A DNA stretch of 12,358 nt, from contig DETK01000041.1 of the NCBI GenBank assembly GCA_002361615.1, forward strand, positions 27,173-39,530, in the 5' to 3' direction. Under the pieces are notes generated by a model. The model had not been told where the DNA came from and made no database searches. It saw only the letters and a list, made by a program, of their open reading frames with translations. Below, piece after piece: positions 1-6,925 of the stretch; position 1 is the stretch's first letter, and every line of letters begins with the position of its first letter. Made by a program: the position numbers and the translations under genes. Source of the DNA: Bacteroidales bacterium UBA3290. GTDB taxonomy: Bacteria > Bacteroidota > Bacteroidia > Bacteroidales > UBA932.

Positions 1-439
<439 letters not shown>

Positions 440-449
440 CAATTACCAG

Positions 450-1604
450 ATGGGAAAGATAATCCTGACCGGTGACAGACCCACCGGACGACTCCATATA
501 GGCCATTATGTCGGTTCCCTGCGCCGCCGCGTCGAGCTGCAGAACTCCGGCGAGTACGAGAAGATCTTCATCATGATCGCCGATGCACAGGCCCTGACCG
601 ACAACGCCGACAACCCCGAAAAGGTGCGGCAGAACATCATCGAGGTAGCGCTGGACTACCTGTCCTGCGGCCTCGACCCGGCCAAATCCGTCCTCTTCAT
701 CCAGTCGCAGGTAAGCGAGCTGACCGAACTGACCTTCTTCTACATGAATCTGGTCACGGTGCAGCGCGTGCAGCGCAACCCGACCGTCAAGGCCGAGATC
801 CAGATGCGCGGCTTCAACGACGCGGAAGGCGCGGACAACAAGGCCGGCACGCCTGTCGGCTTCTTCTGCTATCCCATCAGTCAGGCGGCCGACATCACCG
901 CCTTCCAGGCGACCACCGTCCCGGTGGGCGAAGACCAGGAGCCGATGATCGAGCAGACCCGGGAAATCGTGCGCAAGTTCAACGCCACCTACGGCGAGAC
1001 GCTCGTCGAGCCGGAAATCCTTCTGCCCGACAACGCCGCCTGCCTGCGCCTGCCCGGTACCGACGGAAAGGCCAAGATGAGCAAATCGCTGGGCAACTGC
1101 ATCTACCTGTCCGACTCTGCGGAAGAAGTGGCAGCCAAAGTACGGGGTATGTACACCGATCCGGGCCACCTGCAGGTGAGCGATCCAGGCAAGGTGGAGG
1201 GCAATACGGTGTTTACCTATCTCGACGCCTTCTGCCGTCCGGAGCATTTCGACCGCTACGGCGACTGCTTCCACGGACGCAAGGTCTCCTTCGATTTCCA
1301 CTCGCTCGACGAGGTCAAGGCCCAGTACCGGGCCGGCGGCCTGGGCGACGTGATGTGCAAGAATTTCCTGACCGCCGTCCTGAACGAAACCCTCGAACCC
1401 ATCCGCCGGCGCCGCAAGGAACTGGAGCAGGACATCCCGTATGTTTACGAGGTGCTCCGCAAAGGATCGGAGACGGCGCGCGCCGCTGCCGCGGAAACGC
1501 TCGCCGCCGTCAAGCGCGCCATGAAGATCAATTATTTCGACCCCGGTGTCCTTGGCAAGCTTATTGAAGAACAAACGGAGAAATACAAACAATCCCTATC
1601 ATAA
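450..1604 (+). CDS. trpS: Tryptophanyl-tRNA synthetase
   Basis: Class Ic aminoacyl-tRNA synthetase that charges tRNA-Trp with tryptophan in the cytoplasm. The 384-residue protein has the class I signature HIGH at residues 16-19 (PTGRLHIGHYVGSL) and KMSKS at 209-213 (GKAKMSKSLGN). Between them lie typical TrpRS segments: IADAQALTDN, the QSQVSELTELT region, and PISQAADITAF followed by VPVGEDQEP. The C-terminal helical anticodon-binding part runs to the end. The ATG 10 bases after the recA stop gives the expected N-terminus (MGKIILTGDRPTG), so this start is firm. No Shine-Dalgarno is visible, as usual in Bacteroidota. It is somewhat longer than the roughly 330-residue E. coli-type enzymes, consistent with the longer TrpRS group. 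It probably forms an operon with recA and the following envelope protein. Confidence 0.97.
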   Translation: MGKIILTGDRPTGRLHIGHYVGSLRRRVELQNSGEYEKIFIMIADAQALTDNADNPEKVRQNIIEVALDYLSCGLDPAKSVLFIQSQVSELTELTFFYMNLVTVQRVQRNPTVKAEIQMRGFNDAEGADNKAGTPVGFFCYPISQAADITAFQATTVPVGEDQEPMIEQTREIVRKFNATYGETLVEPEILLPDNAACLRLPGTDGKAKMSKSLGNCIYLSDSAEEVAAKVRGMYTDPGHLQVSDPGKVEGNTVFTYLDAFCRPEHFDRYGDCFHGRKVSFDFHSLDEVKAQYRAGGLGDVMCKNFLTAVLNETLEPIRRRRKELEQDIPYVYEVLRKGSETARAAAAETLAAVKRAMKINYFDPGVLGKLIEEQTEKYKQSLS

Positions 1605-1616
1605 CCCGAAAGAAAA

Positions 1617-2243
1617 ATGAAGAAAATCATTCTGGCTCTCGTGGCCGTTTTCTGCCTGACGGCTGTCCAGCAGGCCCAGGCGCAAGCCTACCCGCAGTAC
1701 TACAAACTGTCCCACCCCAATGAGATTTCGGCCAGCTATGGCGTTTCTCTGCTGGGTTCCATGATCGGAAGCGTGGTCAGCAAGGCAGACTTGATCGGCA
1801 GGATGGCCGGCGACGACGATTACACCAGCATCAAGAGCGGCGGTACCAAGGGCGTTCTCAACCTCGGTTATACCTATCAGATCAACAAATGGTTCTCCGT
1901 CGGTGCGACGGCGGGCATCAACCGGATGAGTGTCAATCTTGAAGACAAAACAGGTACGTTGACGGCCGCTGCCGCCAACATCTATACCCTGATGGGTACC
2001 ACCAAGTTTGACTGGTTCCGTACCCGCTCAGACATCTTCGGCATGTACTCGAAAGTGGGTCTGGGCGTGATGGCCATGCACGGTGAACTGGTCGAGGACG
2101 ATCAGGCCAAGGGCACGCTCTGGCTGCCTACGGGCCATCTCTCGCTGGTCGGCCTGGAAGTGGGCCGCGCCTTCAGCGGTTTCATGGAACTCGGTGTCGG
2201 CATGCAGGGCATCGTCCAGGTCGGTATCCGCGGCCGCTTTTAA
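1617..2243 (+). CDS. Small outer-membrane beta-barrel protein, function unknown
   Basis: A 208-residue protein with a classical signal peptide: MKKIILALVAVFCLTAV, then QQAQAQA, with cleavage likely near residue 24. The mature part alternates short amphipathic, glycine- and aromatic-rich strands such as GVLNLGYTYQINKWFSVGA, SDIFGMYSKVGLGVM and HLSLVGLEVGRAF. It ends in phenylalanine (VQVGIRGRF), which is the usual C-terminal signal for the BAM outer-membrane assembly machinery. This pattern fits an 8-strand porin-like barrel of the general Bacteroidota outer membrane beta-barrel type; no specific substrate or role can be read. It lies 12 bases after trpS with no recognisable promoter between, so it is likely read from the recA-trpS transcript. 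Its stop codon overlaps the stop of the convergent amidohydrolase gene within TTAA at 2240-2243, and a terminator follows at 2282-2306. Confidence 0.8.
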   Translation: MKKIILALVAVFCLTAVQQAQAQAYPQYYKLSHPNEISASYGVSLLGSMIGSVVSKADLIGRMAGDDDYTSIKSGGTKGVLNLGYTYQINKWFSVGATAGINRMSVNLEDKTGTLTAAAANIYTLMGTTKFDWFRTRSDIFGMYSKVGLGVMAMHGELVEDDQAKGTLWLPTGHLSLVGLEVGRAFSGFMELGVGMQGIVQVGIRGRF

Positions 2244-3922
2244 CGACTCAGTTGATCGTTACCCAGAACGACTCCCGCCAGGGCTCCTGTGTGGGAGCCG
2301 TTTTTTATGGTATGGATACCATTGACGAACACGTGTTCGATGCCGGCGGGGAAGGTGTGCGGCTTGGCGTAGGTCGAAAGGTCGGCGATGGTCTCCGGGT
2401 TGAAGACCGTGATGTCCGCGGCGTAGCCGGGAATGAGCAGGCCTCTCTCCTTGAACTTGGCACGGGAAGCGGGCAGTCCGGTGCATTTCCAGATGGCGGT
2501 GGCCATGTCCAGGACCTTGTCTTCCCGGACGAATTTCTCGAAGAAACGCGGGAACGTGCCGTAGGAACGCGGGTGGGGGAGCTCCTTGCCCAGCGGACCT
2601 TCCGGTGAATAGACACTTCCGTCGGAGGCAGGCATCGACAGGCGGTGGGCGTAGATCTTCTTGAGGTTCTCCTCCTTCATGGCGAAGGTCGCCTGGTTGA
2701 CTTCCAGCTTTTCCGAGATGAGCAGATAGCGGATCATCTCCCATTCATCCATGCCGGAGATCTTGCAGCATTCCGCCAGGTTCTTGCCGGCATAGACGGC
2801 ATTGGCCGGATCGTTGCAGCCGGCCACCACTACCTGTTGCGGGCCGCCGAAGCGTTCGAGGCGGCTGTAGGCGTAGTCGCGGATCTTCCTGCAGGTTTCC
2901 GGGTTGTCCAGACGGGCATAGATGTCTTCGCTGGTACCGTCGCGCAGTTCGATGGGGATGAACGAGGTGAAACCGGTCGAGAAAGCCGTGTAGGGATAGC
3001 GGTCGAAAGCGATGTCGATGCCCTCGGCCCAGGCGTCGTCGATCTTGCGGAGCATCCGGTCGATCTTGTCGAAGTTGGCCGGGTTCTGCGCCTTGAGGTG
3101 GGAGATTTCCAGCCGTGCGCCGGAGAAGCGGGCTGCCTCGATGGCTTCGTCCATGGCTTCGAGCACGTGATCGTCCTCATTGCGCATATGGATGGTATAG
3201 AGGGCGTTGTGCTTGGCGACAACTTTGTTGAGCTGCACCATCTCCCGCGTATCGCAGTAGCAGCCGGGAGCGTATTCCAGGCCGTAGGAAAGGCCGATGG
3301 CACCCAGGCTGAGCTGTTGATCGAGGATTTCGCACATTTTCTTCAAGTCGTCGTCGGTAGCCTTCACGTTGTAGGGGCCGACGACGGCTTCGCGCACGTC
3401 GCCGTGCCCGACCAGGCTCGAATAATTGATGCCGATCTTGTTCTCGGTCAGGCGCTGATAGAATCCGTCGATGTTGCGCCAGGCGGGACCTCCGTGCCGC
3501 GGCCGGTCCTTGTAGCCTTCCCAGGCCTCGTCGGAATAGACGAACGGGCAGTAACCGCAGTTGCCGCCTACTTCGCTGGTGATGCCCTGGAAAATACGGC
3601 TGTCGCCCTTGGGCGCGTCGAAAAGATTGGTATCCGTGTGGACGTGGATGTCGATGAATCCCGGCGAGACGACCAGTCCCTGCGCATCAAGGATGTTCGC
3701 GGCGTCGGATCCCAGATTCTTGCCGATAGCGGCGATTTTGCCGCCACGGATGGCGATGTCGCCCTCGATGGGCGCCTTGCCGTCGCCGGCATGGATGACG
3801 CCGTTCTTGATGAGGGTGTCGAAAGCAGGGCGCTTCGGGGTGACCTTGCAGCCGGTCAGGCCCGTGAAGCCGAGTGCGGCTGCGCCCAATGCCGATGTCT
3901 TGAGGAAATCTCTTCGGTTCAT
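2240..3922 (-). CDS. Tat-exported N-acyl-D-amino-acid deacylase (D-aminoacylase) family amidohydrolase
   Basis: Predicted metal-dependent amidohydrolase of the D-aminoacylase family, which removes acyl groups from N-acyl-D-amino acids; the substrate here is unknown. The 560-residue protein begins with a Tat motif (RRDFLK, residues 3-8) and hydrophobic segment ending in the lipobox LTGC (22-25), so it is likely a lipid-anchored exported protein. The residues after Cys25 are not acidic, so retention in the periplasm is more likely than display on the surface. Metal-site motifs are complete: HVH at 93-95, Cys121 in GGNCG, His244 (TIHMRNE), His274 (EISHLK) and Asp434 (ASDGS). The 30-residue spacing between His244 and His274 matches the family. 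GLSYGLEYAPG and VGHGDVR are also typical. It starts 1 bp after the apbE stop, indicating translational coupling. A dipeptidase-like or other amidohydrolase specificity cannot be excluded. Confidence 0.88.
   Translation of the reverse strand: MNRRDFLKTSALGAAALGFTGLTGCKVTPKRPAFDTLIKNGVIHAGDGKAPIEGDIAIRGGKIAAIGKNLGSDAANILDAQGLVVSPGFIDIHVHTDTNLFDAPKGDSRIFQGITSEVGGNCGYCPFVYSDEAWEGYKDRPRHGGPAWRNIDGFYQRLTENKIGINYSSLVGHGDVREAVVGPYNVKATDDDLKKMCEILDQQLSLGAIGLSYGLEYAPGCYCDTREMVQLNKVVAKHNALYTIHMRNEDDHVLEAMDEAIEAARFSGARLEISHLKAQNPANFDKIDRMLRKIDDAWAEGIDIAFDRYPYTAFSTGFTSFIPIELRDGTSEDIYARLDNPETCRKIRDYAYSRLERFGGPQQVVVAGCNDPANAVYAGKNLAECCKISGMDEWEMIRYLLISEKLEVNQATFAMKEENLKKIYAHRLSMPASDGSVYSPEGPLGKELPHPRSYGTFPRFFEKFVREDKVLDMATAIWKCTGLPASRAKFKERGLLIPGYAADITVFNPETIADLSTYAKPHTFPAGIEHVFVNGIHTIKNGSHTGALAGVVLGNDQLSR
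2282..2306 (+). terminator. Intrinsic terminator for the recA-trpS-barrel transcript, inside the opposite gene
   Basis: A 6-bp GC-rich stem GGCTCC (2282-2287) and GGAGCC (2294-2299) encloses the loop TGTGTG, then one G and a run of six T (2301-2306). It lies 39 bases after the stop of the barrel gene and is oriented to stop rightward transcription. It sits entirely within the 3' coding part of the minus-strand amidohydrolase, where the same bases encode IKNGSHTGA. On the minus strand the hairpin is not followed by T, so it should act in one direction only. Confidence 0.7.
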
Positions 3923-3923
3923 A

Positions 3924-4931
3924 TCATTCGTTGTTTTGCATTTTCCAGTAATTCTCCATCTTCCCGTCCTGTTCGTAGACGAGCAGGGCTTCGAGTTCCG
4001 GGCGGTCGTCCAGGAACTGCCGGGCGCGGTCCAGTCCGATGACCATCAGCCAGGTGGCATAGGCGTCGGCGGTGGTGGCGTCCGCGGCGATGACGGTCGC
4101 ACTCAGGAGATTGTGCGATACGGGCCGACCCGAAACCGGGTCGATGGTGTGGGCGTATTTCCTGCCGTCCTCCACGTAGAATTTGCGGTAGTTGCCCGAG
4201 GTGACGATGCCACAGTCGCTCACGTGCAGGATGGCCTGCAGGTCCTTGCCTTCCTCCATATTCCCGTCGGAAGGCCGGTCCAGCCCGATGCGCCATTTCT
4301 CCCCGGCGGCATTGCGGCCTTTGCAACGGATTTCCCGGCCGATGTCGACCAGGTAGTCGCTGCAGCCGAGCGAATCGAGGATGCGGGCCACTACGTCGCA
4401 CGAATATCCTTGGGCTATTGCGTTGAAATTGAGCTGGCAGCGGGGATCGGCCTTGACCAGGTGCGTGCCGTCGGTGCGCTCCTCGAGCGTCAGCAGGTCC
4501 ATCCCGACGAAGGCCAGGATCGAGTCGATGGCCGCGTCGCTGACCTGCCCCTTGTTGGAGAAGCCGAAGCCCCAGAGATCGAACAGCGGGGCGGCCGAAG
4601 GGTCGAAGGCCCCGCCACTCTCCGCCCAGATTTCCTTCGAGCGCTCGAAACACTCGATGAACAGGCCGTCCAGGGGAAGGTCTTCTCCCGCGTTGAGACG
4701 GGAGAGGAGGGAGCCTTTGTTGTAGCCGCTCAGAGACTGGTCGATCTCCTGGAGGCGGGCATCGAAGCAGGCCTGCAGCCGGGCGGCGTTCATCCCCTTG
4801 ACGGGGTGGCAGATCACGTGATAGGTGGAACCCTGTGCGAATCCTTCGATACGGACATAGTCGCCCTGCCTTGCACAAGCGCCGGAAAGCAGCAGCAAGG
4901 CGGTCAGCAGCAGGATGGCGGAACGGTACAT
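3924..4931 (-). CDS. apbE: ApbE-type FAD:protein FMN transferase
   Basis: ApbE transfers FMN from FAD onto a threonine or serine of target proteins outside the cytoplasmic membrane, for example subunits of RNF or NQR complexes and FMN-binding-domain proteins. The ATG at 4931 is preferred, giving 335 residues; an in-frame TTG three codons upstream adds nothing. The N-terminal hydrophobic segment ends at LSGAC, with Cys19 a possible but imperfect lipobox. Family motifs follow in order: IDQSLSGYNKGSLLSRLN (63-80), GGAFDPSAAPLFDLWGFG (106-123), LNFNAIAQGYSCD (167-179), LVDIGREI (194-201), HTIDPVSGRP (261-270) and the metal-binding TTADAYAT (286-293, with Asp289 and Thr293). No flavinylated target is encoded in the window. 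It is the first gene of a two-gene operon with the amidohydrolase and shares a divergent promoter region with the FISUMP lipoprotein. Confidence 0.93.
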   Translation of the reverse strand: MYRSAILLLTALLLLSGACARQGDYVRIEGFAQGSTYHVICHPVKGMNAARLQACFDARLQEIDQSLSGYNKGSLLSRLNAGEDLPLDGLFIECFERSKEIWAESGGAFDPSAAPLFDLWGFGFSNKGQVSDAAIDSILAFVGMDLLTLEERTDGTHLVKADPRCQLNFNAIAQGYSCDVVARILDSLGCSDYLVDIGREIRCKGRNAAGEKWRIGLDRPSDGNMEEGKDLQAILHVSDCGIVTSGNYRKFYVEDGRKYAHTIDPVSGRPVSHNLLSATVIAADATTADAYATWLMVIGLDRARQFLDDRPELEALLVYEQDGKMENYWKMQNNE

Positions 4932-4933
4932 TT

Positions 4934-4969
4934 CTTGCAAATTTACGATTATTTATGCATCTTTGCAAG
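4934..4969. promoter_or_regulatory. Overlapping divergent promoters within an inverted repeat
   Basis: CTTGCAAA (4934-4941) and its exact reverse complement TTTGCAAG (4962-4969) are separated by 20 bases. On the plus strand, CATCTTTG (4958-4965) is a one-mismatch Bacteroidota -7 box with TTG (4935-4937) about 20 bases upstream as the -33 box; it would start the FISUMP gene at 4990. On the minus strand, TAAATTTG (4945 back to 4938) is a perfect TAnnTTTG box with TTG (4968-4966) 20 bases upstream; it would start apbE at 4931. Each promoter's -7 element overlaps the other's -33 element. The apbE leader would be extremely short. Box assignment is by consensus only. Confidence 0.6.
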
Positions 4970-4989
4970 TTGTAAAACCGACAAGACTG

Positions 4990-5991
4990 ATGGATCCGAT
5001 CAAAAAATTCTGCCCGCTGGCCCTCCTGGCGCTCGTGCTTTTCGCCCTGACCGCCGTGACAGCCTGCAAGCAGGAAGAGGAGGAAGAAGAGACGCCCGGC
5101 TCGATGTCCGGCACCATTGTCTATGACATCCCTTATTATGTCCTCAAGGGCGAAACGGTGACGATGACCGCTTCGGGCATCATCTATCCGAAGGAAGTCT
5201 TCTACAAATGGTTCGTCTCCGGTGTCTATTCCGATACCCTGACGGCCTCCACGATCACCGTCAAGTTCCCCGACAGTCTCGGGGTCTTCACCGTCTCCGC
5301 CCATTCCTACGCCCCCGGTTTCTACTCCAGCAGCACCTCCCAGCAGGTGACGACCATCGACACAACCTGGAACACCTCGCTCTCCGGCCTGAGCCGTGAG
5401 GATCAGTACATCATCGATGAGCGGGACGACCAGGCCTATTACTACGTAACCATCGGCGACCTGGACTGGTTCTCGCAGAACCTGGCCTGGGATGGCGTCG
5501 GCACTCCGTTCCAGGCGTCGGACGCGGCAGCGCCCCTGTTCGGCAGTTTCTATACCTGGAATGAAGCCGTGGAGATGGAGGTCTGCCCGGAAGGCTGGCG
5601 TGTCCCCACGCAGGAAGACTGGGAGTCGTTCGCAGAGGCCCTTGCCGGCAAGCCCCTGCCTTTCATCGACAACTGGAAAGGGCTAGGCGTACTGGCCTCG
5701 GTCGATGCCAAGATGAACGGCAACCGGATCTGGCCCTATTCTCCCGACAACGCCCATACCAACGATTTCGGCTGGAACGCCCTCCCGCTGGGCTTCACCT
5801 TCGTCGGCAGCGAGAAACTCGTGACGGGTTACAGCGAATACGGCTGCTGGTGGTCGGCTACCGAGAAAAACGACACCCAGGCCTATTACCGTTATATCTG
5901 GTACGACCTGGGCGATTTTCCGATGTCCTATACGGACAAGGACGATATGCGGGCAAGCGTCAGATGCGTTCGAACGCATCCACAATTTTAG
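4990..5991 (+). CDS. Surface lipoprotein with FISUMP domain
   Basis: A 333-residue lipoprotein of unknown role. The start at 4990 is chosen because it begins a lipoprotein signal peptide: MDPIKKF, a hydrophobic run, then the lipobox VTAC with Cys26. The open frame extends further upstream, but into the promoter region. Cys26 is followed by KQ and six glutamates (29-34), matching the Bacteroidota lipoprotein export signal that sends lipoproteins to the cell surface. Residues 40-125 look like an immunoglobulin- or PKD-like beta domain (GETVTMTASG, FPDSLGVFTVSAHS). Residues 145-328 carry the Fibrobacter succinogenes major paralogous (FISUMP) domain: LDWFSQNLAW, CPEGWRVPTQEDW (199-211), GCWWSATE (285-292) and the ending SVRCVR (323-328). 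FISUMP proteins are common on Bacteroidota and Fibrobacterota surfaces, and adhesion or fibre attachment has been suggested. The last 32 bases overlap the end of phoH. Confidence 0.85.
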   Translation: MDPIKKFCPLALLALVLFALTAVTACKQEEEEEETPGSMSGTIVYDIPYYVLKGETVTMTASGIIYPKEVFYKWFVSGVYSDTLTASTITVKFPDSLGVFTVSAHSYAPGFYSSSTSQQVTTIDTTWNTSLSGLSREDQYIIDERDDQAYYYVTIGDLDWFSQNLAWDGVGTPFQASDAAAPLFGSFYTWNEAVEMEVCPEGWRVPTQEDWESFAEALAGKPLPFIDNWKGLGVLASVDAKMNGNRIWPYSPDNAHTNDFGWNALPLGFTFVGSEKLVTGYSEYGCWWSATEKNDTQAYYRYIWYDLGDFPMSYTDKDDMRASVRCVRTHPQF

Positions 5992-6910
5992 TCACCAGCG
6001 GGTGACGGACGATATCTTCCTTCCCGAATTCCACGATACTGATTCCCTTGATGTCCTTGACCAGGCCGACGCCCCGCATCAGGCCTGAGTCGCTCTTGTT
6101 GGGCAAGTCGATCTGCGTAGCATCTCCTGTGACGATGAACTTGGCGTCGCACCCCATACGCGTGAGGAACATTTTGAGCTGGCCCAGCGAGGTGTTCTGA
6201 GCCTCGTCGAGGATGACGAACGCCCGGTCGAGCGTCCGGCCGCGCATATAGGCCAGCGGCGCGATCTGGATGATGCCCTCTTCCATGAACGACTGGAGCC
6301 GCTTGGCGGGAATCATATCGCCCAGCGCGTCGTAGAGCGGCTGGAGATAGGGATCGAGTTTTTCCTTCAGGTCGCCGGGCAGGAAGCCGAGCCGCTCGCC
6401 CGCTTCCACGGCGGGGCGGGTAAGGATGATGCGCTTGACTTCACGGTTCTTGAGCGCCCGCACGGCCAGGGCGATGGCCGTGTAGGTCTTGCCGCTGCCG
6501 GCAGGGCCGATGGCGAAGACCAGATCGTTGCGGTAGCACTCGGCCACCATCCGTTTCTGGTTGGGCGTCCGGGCCTTGATGGGCCGTCCCTCGTTGCTGT
6601 AGAGGATGATGCTTTCCACGTTCGGCCCGACAGGGATCTCGCCCGATTCGGCGCTGCGGTCGGTGCCTTCGAAGAGCGCTTCCACGTCGTATTCGGTCAG
6701 GACGCTCTTGGTCATCCGTTTGCGCCGGAGCAGATTGATTTTCTCTTCGAAGTCTTCGAGCTCGCTCTGGGGGCCGATCAGGTAGATTTCCGCGCCGCGG
6801 GCGACGGCTTTGATCTTGGGATAGTGACTGGTGAGCAGGTCGAACAAGCGGTTGTTGATGCCGTAGATGTCGATGGGGTCGATTTCTTCGAGGAGGATGG
6901 TTTTTTCCAT
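5960..6910 (-). CDS. PhoH-like P-loop ATPase (PhoH/YbeZ family)
   Basis: A 316-residue cytoplasmic ATPase of the PhoH-like group, proteins tied to RNA metabolism and often encoded near the RNase YbeY; the precise role is unsettled. An N-terminal region (about 1-110), of the sort often given as a KH-like segment, precedes the PhoH domain. Walker A is GPAGSGKT at 135-142; Walker B is VILDEAQN at 232-239. The family motifs RPAVEAGERLGFLPGDLKEKLDPYLQP (165-191) and VTGDATQIDLP (260-270) are intact. The ATG at 6910 gives a normal N-terminus. It follows the CapA-like gene by 15 bases on the same strand and has no promoter of its own in that gap, so it is likely cotranscribed. Its last codons (DAFERI and stop) run across the palindrome at 5963-5980 and overlap the FISUMP gene. 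No ybeY is present in the window. Confidence 0.93.
   Translation of the reverse strand: MEKTILLEEIDPIDIYGINNRLFDLLTSHYPKIKAVARGAEIYLIGPQSELEDFEEKINLLRRKRMTKSVLTEYDVEALFEGTDRSAESGEIPVGPNVESIILYSNEGRPIKARTPNQKRMVAECYRNDLVFAIGPAGSGKTYTAIALAVRALKNREVKRIILTRPAVEAGERLGFLPGDLKEKLDPYLQPLYDALGDMIPAKRLQSFMEEGIIQIAPLAYMRGRTLDRAFVILDEAQNTSLGQLKMFLTRMGCDAKFIVTGDATQIDLPNKSDSGLMRGVGLVKDIKGISIVEFGKEDIVRHPLVTKIVDAFERI
5963..5980. repeat. Perfect 18-bp palindrome in overlapping convergent gene ends
   Basis: GATGCGTTCGAACGCATC equals its own reverse complement. It lies within the 32-bp overlap (5960-5991) between the FISUMP gene and phoH. As RNA it can form a 7-bp stem with a UCGA loop in either direction. On the plus strand it is followed by CACAATTTTA, a poor U-tract, and on the minus strand by the phoH stop codon. 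It could help end or stabilise both transcripts, but it is not a textbook terminator. Confidence 0.55.
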
Positions 6911-6925
6911 ATAGGGTTGTTTCGG

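Noticed and set aside
1605..1616. A separate promoter or ribosome binding site for the barrel gene
   Set aside because: The gap is only 12 bases and neither a TAnnTTTG box nor a convincing Shine-Dalgarno is present.
2230..2240. GCGGCCGC followed by TTT as a terminator at the end of the barrel gene
   Set aside because: The 8-bp self-complementary sequence has no room for a loop and the T-run is short; the hairpin at 2282-2306 is a better candidate.
2645..5126. Two long plus-strand open frames (465 and 521 codons) opposite the amidohydrolase and apbE
   Set aside because: Both lie opposite genes with intact catalytic motifs; the second also runs through the divergent promoter into the wrong frame of the FISUMP gene.
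3919..5304. Minus-strand open frame of 461 codons overlapping apbE in another frame
   Set aside because: Its product is arginine- and proline-rich with no domain, and it crosses apbE, the promoter region and the opposite FISUMP gene.
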